Shown: positions 9,405 through 18,437 of the stretch, one piece after another
Layout of the letters: every line of letters begins with the position of its first letter
Position numbering within the stretch: the first letter of the stretch is position 1
Assembly: GCF_001907675.1 (NCBI RefSeq)
Contig: NZ_MPNT01000004.1
Coordinates: 62,001-126,000, forward strand
Length of the DNA: 64,000 bases
From: Mycobacterium paraffinicum
Lineage (GTDB): Bacteria; Actinomycetota; Actinomycetes; Mycobacteriales; Mycobacteriaceae
Direction: 5' to 3'
Translations under genes and position numbers: made by a program
The notes under the pieces: model-generated
The model's database searches: none
What the model was told of the DNA's origin: nothing
Seen by the model: only the letters and a program-made list of their open reading frames with translations

Positions 9405-10277
9405 TCACCCGGCTTGGACGACACTCGTCTCACTCTGCGTGGAGGTCGCCCCCGCCCGCCTCCGGTTGGCCAACTTCCCGCGCAGCGCCTTCACGGCGTT
9501 GAACGCGGCAAGATCCGCCCTAATCGCATATTCCTTCACGCGTAGGTAAGCCCACGATCTGCGCCGTCCCCCCAGAGGGTAGTAGCCGTACATGTCCCAC
9601 ATGCGGCGAAGAGTTCGGTAGTGCTCGCGGATGGGTTGCGTCGAACCCGGTCCTGTCATGTCGAAATCGCAGACCACCCGGTCGATCGTAACCGGGGCTC
9701 GCAGCATCGCGGCTCGGTAGATGAACAATTGGTCGGCCTCGAGTCCAAAGTCGAGGTCGTAGCCACCCAACTTTTCCACCAGCGCCGCCCCGAAAAACGT
9801 CGCCTGGTGCGCAACGGTCGCTCCCAGCAGGAATTTCCGAATTTTGAAGGGCATATAGCCATATGGGCGCGGGAAGAGAACGCTGCCGTCGGGGCCAACC
9901 AGGTTGTTTTTGCCGTAGCCCCACACGTCGCGCACCGATCCTTGGCCCGAGATCGCCTCGATGACCGAGGCCACCGCGTCCGGATCGGAAAAGCAGTCGG
10001 TGGAATGCATGAACCACAACAAGTCGCCAGAGGCGTGGGCGATGCCCTGGTTCATAGCGTCATATCTGCCCTTGTCGGGCTGAGACTGCCAGTATGCAAA
10101 CCCAGGCTCACACCCGGACAGATATTCGACCACCGCGTCGCCGGACCCACCGTCGATAATGATGTGCTCGATCTGTCCCCGGTAGCGCTGTGACCGCACA
10201 CTTTCCACAGTGCGTTTCAGCCCGTCGAGGTCGTTGAACGAAATAGTTATCACCGAAACGGTCGGAGCAGATGCCAC
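9405..10277 (-). CDS. Glycosyltransferase family 2
   Basis: This 290-aa GT-A type transferase shows VSVITISFNDLDGLKRTVESV at the N-terminus, IIDGGSGDAVVEYL and the DAMNQGIAHASGDLLWFMHSTD segment that contains acidic donor-binding residues. It is related in architecture to the GT2 enzyme at 5337 but clearly divergent. It is the last gene of the minus-strand glycan group and is separated by about 285 bp from gmdA. It is divergent from the UDP-glucose dehydrogenase gene, with a 294-bp intergenic region between them that probably holds both promoters. The sugar it transfers is unknown. Confidence 0.85.
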   Translation of the reverse strand: MASAPTVSVITISFNDLDGLKRTVESVRSQRYRGQIEHIIIDGGSGDAVVEYLSGCEPGFAYWQSQPDKGRYDAMNQGIAHASGDLLWFMHSTDCFSDPDAVASVIEAISGQGSVRDVWGYGKNNLVGPDGSVLFPRPYGYMPFKIRKFLLGATVAHQATFFGAALVEKLGGYDLDFGLEADQLFIYRAAMLRAPVTIDRVVCDFDMTGPGSTQPIREHYRTLRRMWDMYGYYPLGGRRRSWAYLRVKEYAIRADLAAFNAVKALRGKLANRRRAGATSTQSETSVVQAG

Positions 10278-10571
10278 CGTTGTCGTCCTTCCGCTAGTGA
10301 CCGCTCTCGCTGATGTGTGGTCATCGTCGCACGGAACCTGTGGTCGACCAACGCTACAACGCCCCTGGCTCGGGCGGAGGGCGATCGATTAAGGCTGGCC
10401 GGCTCCCCCGCTCCCCATTCCCGCCCATCGCGCGATAACGGGCCCAGCCGGCACCACCTCAGAACGAGCTCCACGCTCGCGGTCGGCAGACGCGACATAC
10501 GAATCGGTGCATGAACCGGCCGCGCGTGAGGCAATATGGGCGGCGATCAGTCAGGCGGTAAAGGGGTTGCC

Positions 10572-11888
10572 TTGAAAATTTCGGTTATCGGATCCGGCTA
10601 CGTCGGCCTGGTCACCGGCGCCTGCCTGGCGGACAGCGGCAACGACGTCGTCTGCGTGGACATCGACCGAGCGAAGATAGACCGGCTGCTGGCCGGGGAG
10701 GTTCCCATCTTCGAGCCGGGCCTGGCGGAGCTGCTCGCGAGGAGCCGGGAGAGCGGACTGATCGACTTCACGACCGACGCCCGACGTGGGATCGAGCACG
10801 GGGACGTCATCTTCATCGCCGTGCCGACACCGATGGGCGAGAGCGGGGCGGCCGATCTCACTCATGTCTACTCCGCCGCCGAAGCCATCGGCTCGCACAT
10901 CAACGGGTACAAAGTCATCGTCGACAAGTCCACCGTTCCCATCGGCACCGCTGACGAGGTTCGAGAGATCATCCGCAAGAAGACCGATCATGATTTCGAC
11001 GTTGTCTCGAATCCCGAATTCCTGAAGCAGGGCAAGGCAATTGCGGATTTCATGCAGCCCGACCGCGTGGTGATCGGCACCGATTCGGAGCGCGCCCTCA
11101 ACATCATGCGCGAGCTTTACGAGCCGTTCCTGCGCACCTTCCACCCCCTGCTTGCCATCGACGTCAGGAGCGCGGAGATGGCTAAGTATGCGGCGAACTG
11201 CTTCCTGGCCACCAAGATTTCGTTCATCAACGAAATGTCCAACTTATGCGAAAAGGCCGGCGCCGACATTTCGGCGGTCCGGGAGGCTATCGGAGCGGAC
11301 AAGCGCATCGGCTATGAATTCCTGTTTCCTGGAATAGGATACGGTGGTTCGTGCTTGCCGAAAGACGTTCGGGCACTGCTGCACACGGCCGACTGCGTCG
11401 GCTCTGATATGCACCTGTTGCGCGCCGTCGAGCATGTCAACGATGAGCAGAAGGCCGCCCTCGTGGCAAAAATCTTCGCCCGCTTCGGCGGCGAGTCACC
11501 GCAGAGGAACTTGCAAGGCTTGCGCATCGGGCTCTGGGGGCTCAGTTTCAAGCCGCAGACGGACGATGTACGCGCCGCCCCTTCGCTGGTCATCGCGAAA
11601 AAGCTGGTGGAGTCCGGAGCGGCAGTACGGGTCTTCGACCCCGAGGCCACAGCGCAGGCGAAAGAGACACTGGGAGATTCGGTCGAGTACGCCGGAAATA
11701 TGTACGAGGCTGTCGAGGGGGCCGACGCGTTGCTCTTGCTCACCGAATGGAAACAGTTTCAGCGGCCGTCGTGGCAACGCGTCAAGTCGGCTATGCGGGG
11801 CAATGTCGTTTTCGATGGCCGCAACATCTACGAACCTGAAAGCATGCGAGCCGAGGGGTTCGAGTATTACGGCATGGGCCGGCATTAG
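10572..11888 (+). CDS. ugd: UDP-glucose 6-dehydrogenase
   Basis: This 438-aa NAD-dependent enzyme oxidises UDP-glucose to UDP-glucuronic acid in two steps. Evidence: Rossmann motif ISVIGSGYVGLVTGACLA, VPTPMGESG, NPEFLKQGKAI and the catalytic-Cys motif GGSCLPKDV with Cys261. I chose TTG 10572 because AAGGGG lies five bases upstream and the protein then begins MKISVIGSGYVG; an ATG at 10536 would add 12 unlikely residues. Glucuronic acid is a component of several M. avium complex GPL serovars, so this gene points to a GlcA-containing oligosaccharide. GDP-mannose dehydrogenase is the main alternative family member. Confidence 0.92.
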   Translation: MKISVIGSGYVGLVTGACLADSGNDVVCVDIDRAKIDRLLAGEVPIFEPGLAELLARSRESGLIDFTTDARRGIEHGDVIFIAVPTPMGESGAADLTHVYSAAEAIGSHINGYKVIVDKSTVPIGTADEVREIIRKKTDHDFDVVSNPEFLKQGKAIADFMQPDRVVIGTDSERALNIMRELYEPFLRTFHPLLAIDVRSAEMAKYAANCFLATKISFINEMSNLCEKAGADISAVREAIGADKRIGYEFLFPGIGYGGSCLPKDVRALLHTADCVGSDMHLLRAVEHVNDEQKAALVAKIFARFGGESPQRNLQGLRIGLWGLSFKPQTDDVRAAPSLVIAKKLVESGAAVRVFDPEATAQAKETLGDSVEYAGNMYEAVEGADALLLLTEWKQFQRPSWQRVKSAMRGNVVFDGRNIYEPESMRAEGFEYYGMGRH

Positions 11889-12021
11889 CGGAAAGGGGGC
11901 GGAACGCGGCTTGACGGCTCCGCAACGATTTCTATAGGGTCAGAACGCATTTCGTGGGCGAAGTCTTCTCGGACAGACCATACGATCCGCCTCACCTCCG
12001 AGTGGTCGCAAGGATGGAACT

Positions 12022-12978
12022 GTGACAACGACACCACCGGTGATTCTCATGATTTTCAACCGGCCGGACACCACCCGACAGGTTTTCGAGACCATCCGCG
12101 CCGCGAAGCCGGGGAAGCTGCTGGTGATCGCTGACGGCCCCCGCCCGAACAAGCCTGGCGAAGCTGAGAAGTGCGCGGCGGCGCGCGCGATCATCGACGA
12201 AGTCGACTGGGACTGTGACGTCCAGAAGAATTTCTCGGAAACCAACATGGGCACCTGCCCGCGTGTCTCCTCGGGCATTAGCTGGGCGTTCGAACTGGTC
12301 GAGAAAGCGATAATATTAGAGGACGACTGCGTCGCCTCTCCTTCGTTTTACCAATATTGCGAAGAACTTCTTGACCGCTATGAGAACGACGAGCGCGTCA
12401 TGATGATTTCCGGCGGGAACCACTTGTTCGGCCACGCCGAGACGACTGACAGCTATTACTTCTCCAGGTATCCCCATATTTGGGGATGGGCCACGTGGAG
12501 GCGAGCCTGGGCGCATTACGACGTCGAAATGACGCGCTGGCCGGAAATCAGAGACAGGAGATTGTTCGACCAGTACTTCCCGAAGGTGACCGAGCGCTAC
12601 CACTGGGAGGGCATCTTCGAATACATCGTGTACCGGGGCAGGGTCGATACCTGGGCATGGCGGTGGTTCTACAGCATATGGGCCAACGCGGGCCTTTGCG
12701 CCACCCCGGCTCGCAACTTGGTGCGAAATGTCGGCTTCGACGCTGACGCGACGCATACGCACGCGAAATGGGACAGGATTTATGCGGCACTGGCGGCAGA
12801 AGAACTGGACCTGCCGCTAATTCACCCTGCGGCCGTCATCGCGAGCTCGGACCTGGACGAGCTCGAGGCAAGACTCAGGGCCACCTATCATTCGAAAGGC
12901 CTACTGTGGGTGACCAACAAATTGCTGGAGTTGAGGGTGCTGGGCGCGCGGACGATCAGGTCCGTCAAGAACCGCTAG
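12022..12978 (+). CDS. GNT-I-like / family 2 glycosyltransferase
   Basis: This 318-aa protein has the GT-A start VILMIFNRPDTTRQVFETI and a metal-binding acidic motif in AIILEDDCVASPSFYQYC. An aromatic-rich middle region (YFSRYPHIWGWATWRRAW) is typical of the bacterial family that resembles N-acetylglucosaminyltransferase I and is often found in capsule or glycolipid loci. GTG at 12022 follows AAGGATGGAACT. It sits 133 bp after ugd on the same strand, so transfer of glucuronic acid is an attractive but unproven role. Confidence 0.75.
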   Translation: MTTTPPVILMIFNRPDTTRQVFETIRAAKPGKLLVIADGPRPNKPGEAEKCAAARAIIDEVDWDCDVQKNFSETNMGTCPRVSSGISWAFELVEKAIILEDDCVASPSFYQYCEELLDRYENDERVMMISGGNHLFGHAETTDSYYFSRYPHIWGWATWRRAWAHYDVEMTRWPEIRDRRLFDQYFPKVTERYHWEGIFEYIVYRGRVDTWAWRWFYSIWANAGLCATPARNLVRNVGFDADATHTHAKWDRIYAALAAEELDLPLIHPAAVIASSDLDELEARLRATYHSKGLLWVTNKLLELRVLGARTIRSVKNR

Positions 12979-12994
12979 CAATCACGGGCGGCGG

Positions 12995-13648
12995 TTAACC
13001 ACTTTCGGGGGTTTCGACGACGATCGAGTCGAGGCCAGCCCGAATGATCGCGTCGGGGAAAGCCGTTCGCGCGGCTGAGGTGATTGCGTCAAGCTGCGGA
13101 AAACCCGAAAGCCCAGAACCGAAGAGTCGCAGATCGTCGATCACGATCGTCGTGCCCGCAGGTGTCACGTCCGCGAGCCGGGAAAGCGTGGATTCCGCGG
13201 GCTCCATCTCCTGACCTTCGGCAGTGCCCTCGCCGGAGAAGTGTCCGTCGAGAAACACCAGGGGCGGAGACGAACAATTCGCGACGATCTTAGGTATCTC
13301 GATGAGCGAGTCGCCGTGAACGAGAGTGACTTTGGGCTCGCGCGCGAACCGTCGCTCGGCCGCAGCGAAAAGACCATCGTGCAGCTCGACCGAGATCACT
13401 TGGTCCACATAGGGCACGAAGAAAGCGGTCGTTTCCCCCTTGTACGTGCCGGCCTCGACAAAGATGCGGTGCTTACGCGACTGCAACGTGTGAAGCAGGT
13501 GCCGCTGTTTTGAGATCGCGGGCGGCGAGACGAGATGTTCGCCGTTGAACCAGCCGTATGCGGCGGCTAGGCGCGAAGGCTCTAGGGACTTCCTGTTACG
13601 AACTGAGTTCAGCGCAATGCCGACCAGGCCGCGCGTGATCCTCGACAT
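12995..13648 (-). CDS. Class I SAM-dependent methyltransferase-like protein
   Basis: This 217-aa protein carries a SAM-type motif FVEAGTYKGETTAFF at about residues 63-77, an acidic strand end ISVELHDGLF, HGDSLIEIP and PLVFLDGHFSG plus TTIVIDDLRLFG. These match the fold of class I methyltransferases seen in cell-wall sugar loci. I chose ATG 13648; the open frame extends to 13744 with another ATG at 13705. The gene is convergent with the plus-strand glycosyltransferase, 16 bp away, and is isolated between plus-strand genes, which suggests independent insertion. The substrate is unknown. Confidence 0.65.
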   Translation of the reverse strand: MSRITRGLVGIALNSVRNRKSLEPSRLAAAYGWFNGEHLVSPPAISKQRHLLHTLQSRKHRIFVEAGTYKGETTAFFVPYVDQVISVELHDGLFAAAERRFAREPKVTLVHGDSLIEIPKIVANCSSPPLVFLDGHFSGEGTAEGQEMEPAESTLSRLADVTPAGTTIVIDDLRLFGSGLSGFPQLDAITSAARTAFPDAIIRAGLDSIVVETPESG

Positions 13649-13938
13649 ACCGCAGAACCCTAACGGGTCGCTCGTTGTGATTCCAGCAGAACGGCACAGT
13701 TTCATTCCGGGCCGCCCGATGCATCTGGCCGGATCACCAGCCATCGCGACAGGAGGGCGGCGCGACGCGAGCGCCTCCGACCGAGTGCTGCGTACCGTAG
13801 ACGTCGGAGAAGATAGGTTGAATCAGAACCAACACCCCACGGCGCCAACGCGAAACGGCAGCCCGCAGTCGAAGAACCAGGGACAATGACCGAGACCCCG
13901 CAAGTCGGTGAAGCACCGCAACACGGCGAGGATTCGCG

Positions 13939-15222
13939 ATGAGATTTGCCCTGGCCAGCTACGGAACTCGCGGCGACGTCGAGCCCTCCGTCGCTGTCGG
14001 GCGGGAACTGCTGCGCCGGGGCCACGAGATCCAGATGGCCGTGCCACCCGAGCTCGTGAGCTTCGCCGAGTCGGCCGGGCTGGCGGCGGTGCCCTATGGG
14101 CCGCAGGTGCAGGACTTCCTGAACGAGGAATTTCTTCGCAACATGTGGCGAGATTTCTTTCGCAGCGCCTGGACGATCCGCGGCCCGGTCAAGGTGGTCC
14201 GCAGGGTGTGGGAGCCGATCATCCGCTACTGGAACGACGTGAGCAAGACGCTCAGGTCGGTGGCCGATGGAGCGGACCTGCTGTCCACCGGCTTGAATTT
14301 CGAGCAAGCCGCCGCCAACGTGGCGGAGTATTACGACATTCCGCTGGCCACGCTGCATCATTTTCCGATGCGGGCCAACGGCCAGCTCGTCCCGAGCGCC
14401 CCCGCCCCGGTCGTCCGCACGACGATGACGGCCGTCGAGTGGCTGTTCTGGCGCTCGACGAAGAAGACGGAGAACGCGCAGCGCCGGGAACTGCAGCTGC
14501 CCAAGGCCAAGCGTCGATCGCCGCGGCGGATCGGCCAGCGCGGTTCGCTGGAAATCCAGGCGTACGACGAGGCGTGCTTTCCCGGCCTGGCGGCCGAGTG
14601 GGCGAAATGGGGTGATAGGCGGCCCTTTGTCGGTGCGTTGACGATGGAGCTGACGACCGACGCCGATGAGGATGTCGCCTCGTGGATCGCGGCGGGTCCA
14701 CCGCCGATCTGCTTCGGCTCGGGCAGCATACCGGTCGAGTCGCCGACCGAGACGGTCGAAATGATCGCGAAGGCATGCGCACAACTGGGCGAGCGGGCAT
14801 TAATCTGTTTCGGCGGAACCGATTTCAGCGATGTCCCCCAGTTCGACCACGTCAAGGTGGTGGGCGTCGTCAACTACGCTTCGGTCTTCCCTGCCTGTCG
14901 CGCCGTCGTCCACCACGGTGGCTCGGGAACCACAGCGGCAAGCATGCGCGCCGGCGTCCCGACGTTGATCTTGTGGAGCTCGGCCGACCAGCCGTACTGG
15001 GGGAACCAAGTGAAACAACTCAAAGTCGGTACCGCTCGCCAATTTTCACTCACCACCCCGGAGTCGCTGGTAGCGGACTTACGCCAGATCCTTGCCCCCG
15101 AATACGCGGTTCGGGCCCGCGAGCTCGCCGCGCGGATGACCGAACCCGCCGCCAGCGTCGCCAAAGCCGCCGACCTGCTGGAAGGTGCCGCTCGCCGGGA
15201 AGTCAATCGATCCGGCGCTTAA
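13939..15222 (+). CDS. GPL-type UDP/dTDP-glycosyltransferase (Gtf family, GT1), copy 1
   Basis: This 427-aa GT-B enzyme belongs to the mycobacterial Gtf/Rtf family that attaches deoxyhexoses to GPL or to its oligosaccharide. It begins MRFALASYGTRGDVEP, carries the conserved segment SLEIQAYDEACFPGLAAEW mid-protein and the donor-binding motif AVVHHGGSGTTAASMRAGVP near residue 325. It is one of three paralogues here (others at 19422 and 26121) that share these motifs. Candidates by family are GtfA (6-deoxytalose), RtfA (rhamnose) or GtfB; sequence alone does not decide which. Confidence 0.88.
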   Translation: MRFALASYGTRGDVEPSVAVGRELLRRGHEIQMAVPPELVSFAESAGLAAVPYGPQVQDFLNEEFLRNMWRDFFRSAWTIRGPVKVVRRVWEPIIRYWNDVSKTLRSVADGADLLSTGLNFEQAAANVAEYYDIPLATLHHFPMRANGQLVPSAPAPVVRTTMTAVEWLFWRSTKKTENAQRRELQLPKAKRRSPRRIGQRGSLEIQAYDEACFPGLAAEWAKWGDRRPFVGALTMELTTDADEDVASWIAAGPPPICFGSGSIPVESPTETVEMIAKACAQLGERALICFGGTDFSDVPQFDHVKVVGVVNYASVFPACRAVVHHGGSGTTAASMRAGVPTLILWSSADQPYWGNQVKQLKVGTARQFSLTTPESLVADLRQILAPEYAVRARELAARMTEPAASVAKAADLLEGAARREVNRSGA

Positions 15223-15704
15223 TTGCGCCTCGAATGGCGACACGGGCGGTTTTATGCGAGTTGCGGGCCCAACCCAGGCTCTCGCCGCCAGCGCATCGGC
15301 GTCCTGATGCATTCATTGGCGGCCATAACTGATTGCACATTCCGCCTGCTGACCTCAATTTGAATCCATATCCCGCGGTCATCGGGTCGTTCTAATGAAG
15401 GCCACGCCGGTGCTATCAATTGCAGCCATTCCATCGTGACCATTTCTTGTAGTGGTGGCGCGACGCCGCAGGGATGCCGCTGGCCAAGACGTCGCCGACC
15501 CGCGGCGCCGCAATGACCAGCCCGGAGCGGCCGGACCTGCGCAGACGCATCGGATGGGCTTGCCTGCTGCTGAAAGCCGCCTACGACGGGACTCCGCCGA
15601 ATTAATGTTCGAGAAACTCAGGAGCCTATTGACGGCGTCCGTTCCGGTCTATGCTCATCACACGGTGGTCGCGATGTGAGATAGATGTGAGATAGGGGGC
15701 GGTA
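15223..15704. other. 482-bp gap with mixed GC content; contains a possible gene remnant
   Basis: No standard-sized gene is visible. The first 230 bp are AT-richer than neighbouring genes. A GC3-rich ORF of 43 codons lies at 15474-15605 (separate entry). The last 100 bp, ending in GATAGGGGGCGG, supply the ribosome binding site of the next gene. The mixture looks like a junction left by insertion or deletion. Confidence 0.5.
15474..15605 (+). pseudogene. 43-codon ORF with coding-like codon use, possible gene remnant
   Basis: ATG 15474 to TAA 15605 encodes 43 residues ending RRIGWACLLLKAAYDGTPPN. More than 80% of third codon positions are G or C, as in genuine genes here, while the surrounding sequence is AT-richer. 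The open frame continues seven codons upstream of the ATG (WWRDAAG) to a TAG at 15450, and no proper ribosome binding site is visible. I do not recognise the family. A fragment of a deleted gene is the simplest reading; a small protein gene is the alternative. Confidence 0.3.
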
Positions 15705-16928
15705 TTGTCCGAGCGCAGTTGCCGTGTGTGCGGCGGTGATCTTCGGCAGGTCCTTGACCTCGGGCGTCAGCCCGTCTCAAATGCCTTCGTCAAGCCCGAA
15801 GAGAGCGGCAAAGTGCCCTTTTTCCAACTCGCGGTCGGACTCTGCACGTCTTGCACAATGGTGCAACAGCTCGACGAGGTGCCACCGAACGAAATGTATC
15901 GCGCCGACTACCCCTACCGCGCGTCCGGATCCGCGCTCATCCGCAGACACGGCGAGGAAGTGGCCCGGCACATCATGCGAGCCTGTCCCGGTCATGGGGA
16001 CAGGTTTGTCGTCGAGATCGGCAGTAACGACGGGGTGATGCTGAAGACCCTGAGCCAGGCGGGAATACGGCACTTGGGGGTGGATCCGGCCGCCGGGGCC
16101 GGCGAGGTGGCCCGGCAACAAGGCATCAACGTGCGCACCGATTTCTTCAACGCGCCGACGGCCGGCGAGATTCGCGAAGAGCACGGACCCGCCCACCTGA
16201 TCTATTCGGCGAACACGATCAGCCACATCTCCTATCTGGACTCGATCTTCCAAGGTGCCGACACCCTGCTTTCGCCGGACGGCCTATTCGTATTCGAGGA
16301 CCGGTATCTCGGCGACATACTGAAGCAGGTCTACTTCGACCAGATCTACGACGAGCACATCTATCTTTTCTCGGTCCGCTCGGTGCAGGCGACGGCCGCC
16401 CGGTTCGGCTTTGAACTGGTCGACGTCGAACACCTCCCGCTGCACGGTGGTTCGATCCGTTACACCGTCGCTCGGCCGGGCACTTCGGCGCCGACCGCGA
16501 CCGTCGCGGAGTTCCTGGCGCGTGAGGAAGCCGAAGGGGTCGCCGAGGAAGAGACTTTCGTTCGGTTCGCCGCCAACATCGATCGCATCCGGGCGGACCT
16601 GGTCAAACTCCTGCGCGACTTGCGTTCCGACGGCCGACGTGTCGTCGGGTACGGGGCCACCTCGCGGAGCGCGACGGTGATGAACTATTGCGATATCGGC
16701 CCGGATCTGCTTCCTATGGTGTGTGATTCGACCCCCGAGAAGCAGGGGCGTCTCACGCCGGGCTCCCAGATTCCGGTGTACCCGCCGGAGGTCTTCTCCC
16801 ACCCCTATCCCGACTACGCGCTGCTGTTCGCGTGGAACCACGCCGACGAGATCATGGCCAAAGAACGTGCCTTCCAAGAGCACGGTGGGCGGTGGATCCT
16901 CTACGCGCCGGACGTCCACCTCGTTTGA
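15705..16928 (+). CDS. Sugar C-methyltransferase (zinc-motif, TylCIII/NovU type)
   Basis: This 407-aa protein has the three-part layout of nucleotide-sugar C-methyltransferases. The N-terminal zinc-binding domain has Cys6, Cys9, Cys47 and Cys50 (CRVC and CTSC). A SAM-binding domain follows with VVEIGSNDGVML at about 103-113. The C-terminal domain contains GYGATSRSATVMNYC and LFAWNHADEI. Such enzymes methylate carbon 3 of 4-keto-6-deoxy sugars. TTG at 15705 follows GATAGGGGGCGG. The gene implies a branched C-methyl sugar in the glycan, possibly made from the Gmd 4-keto intermediate. O-methyltransfer by a related enzyme cannot be excluded. Confidence 0.82.
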   Translation: MSERSCRVCGGDLRQVLDLGRQPVSNAFVKPEESGKVPFFQLAVGLCTSCTMVQQLDEVPPNEMYRADYPYRASGSALIRRHGEEVARHIMRACPGHGDRFVVEIGSNDGVMLKTLSQAGIRHLGVDPAAGAGEVARQQGINVRTDFFNAPTAGEIREEHGPAHLIYSANTISHISYLDSIFQGADTLLSPDGLFVFEDRYLGDILKQVYFDQIYDEHIYLFSVRSVQATAARFGFELVDVEHLPLHGGSIRYTVARPGTSAPTATVAEFLAREEAEGVAEEETFVRFAANIDRIRADLVKLLRDLRSDGRRVVGYGATSRSATVMNYCDIGPDLLPMVCDSTPEKQGRLTPGSQIPVYPPEVFSHPYPDYALLFAWNHADEIMAKERAFQEHGGRWILYAPDVHLV

Positions 16929-17068
16929 CGGGTCCCGGCGACGGGTCGTCGAGCTATCTCCTTCAACTGGGCCGACGGTAGGTCGTTCACCGATATGATC
17001 AACCGCGGGCCGCACCCGCAAAGGCGTCTCGGTTAGATTTTCTGCGCTCGAACGGGAGGGATCGGCTC

Positions 17069-18199
17069 TTGTCAACATCCGTGCTCATCACCGGTGGAGC
17101 AGGATTCATTGGGTGCCGGCTGTCACGCCGACTCATCGAAGCCGGGCACGACGTGGCTGTCATGGATGTACTGCTGCCTCAGGTCCACGGTCAACGCGCA
17201 ACGGTTGACCTGCCGCCAGCCGTGCGGTTCTTCACCGGTGACGTCACCCACTCCCCCGACTGGGACGCTGTGCTCCGGCTGTTTCGCCCTACTCAGGTCG
17301 TTCATCTGGCGGCCGAGACGGGAACAGCGCAGTCGCTGTCCGAGGCGACGCGACATGGCGCCGTGAACGTGGTGGGCACCACCCAGCTTCTCGACGCCCT
17401 GACGCGCGCGGGCATCGTTCCCGAGCAGCTGGTGGTGGCGTCGTCCAGGGCCGTCTACGGCGAGGGCCCTTGGCGCGCTGGCACACAAATCTTCTACCCG
17501 GGGCCCCGCAGCCACGCGCAGCTGGCCGCGGGTAACTGGGATCCGCAAGGGCCCAACGGCGAACGCGCCGTGCCGCTTCCCAGCCGCGCGGGGCTCACAG
17601 AGCCCCGCCCCACCAACATCTACGGCGCGACGAAGCTCGCCCAGGAACATTTGTTGGCCGCCTGGGCGGCCGCGCACGACACCAACCTCAGCGTGCTGCG
17701 TTTGCAGAACGCCTATGGGCCAGGTCAGTCGCTGACCAATCCATACACCGGAGTGGTTCCTTTCTTCGCACGCCTGTCGCGCGAACAGCAACCGTCCGAG
17801 GTCTACGAGGATGGGCGGATCCTCCGCGATCTCGTCTACATCGATGACGTCATTGATGCGGTGTTCGCGACGGTGCAGCAACCCGCCGACGGATCACGCT
17901 GCCTCGACATCGGGTCGGGCGTCGCGACCAGCATTCATGAGCTTGCCCAAAAGATCGCCGCCGTCTTCGACGCCCCCGAACCGATCGTCGTACCGAAATT
18001 TCGCGACGGTGACATCCGCGCGGCCAGCTGCGATATTGAGCCCGCGAAAAAGGACCTCGACTGGCAACCCAAATGGGCGCTCGACGAGGGACTGCATGCG
18101 CTACTGCAATGGATTGACGAGCAATCCGAGGAGCCCCGCCAGCAAAGCGACCGCGCCGGCGCGTCGGGGCATCACGCGGAACACGCTGGGCGCAACTAA
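17069..18199 (+). CDS. NAD-dependent sugar epimerase/dehydratase
   Basis: This 376-aa extended SDR enzyme has the Rossmann motif LITGGAGFIGCRLSRRL, the catalytic Ser region VVASSRAVYGEG and the Tyr/Lys motif NIYGATK. The substrate end shows RDLVYIDDVIDAV, common in nucleotide-sugar epimerases. TTG at 17069 lies downstream of GGGAGGG. The last 25 or so residues are hydrophilic and poorly conserved in appearance. It follows the C-methyltransferase by 140 bp, so it may act on the same nucleotide sugar as a reductase or epimerase. Exact chemistry is unknown. Confidence 0.83.
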   Translation: MSTSVLITGGAGFIGCRLSRRLIEAGHDVAVMDVLLPQVHGQRATVDLPPAVRFFTGDVTHSPDWDAVLRLFRPTQVVHLAAETGTAQSLSEATRHGAVNVVGTTQLLDALTRAGIVPEQLVVASSRAVYGEGPWRAGTQIFYPGPRSHAQLAAGNWDPQGPNGERAVPLPSRAGLTEPRPTNIYGATKLAQEHLLAAWAAAHDTNLSVLRLQNAYGPGQSLTNPYTGVVPFFARLSREQQPSEVYEDGRILRDLVYIDDVIDAVFATVQQPADGSRCLDIGSGVATSIHELAQKIAAVFDAPEPIVVPKFRDGDIRAASCDIEPAKKDLDWQPKWALDEGLHALLQWIDEQSEEPRQQSDRAGASGHHAEHAGRN

Positions 18200-18437
18200 C
18201 GGGCGCGTGGGCACTCGAACCTCAAGCGGCCGAAACTCATTCATGCCTAATCCGGGCAATCCCCGAAGACTCAGGGAGTGCGTGCGATCCGCCTCCTCAT
18301 CGCCATCGGATAGCGAGGGTGGATAATCTACCCCTGGCAACCAGATTCTAGAAAAATCCAAACGCGCAATGAGGCGCCGATTGGGCGTCTAGGCTCACCA
18401 CCGGCAGTACTGGCATCCGAGACACAGGGGGACGGTT

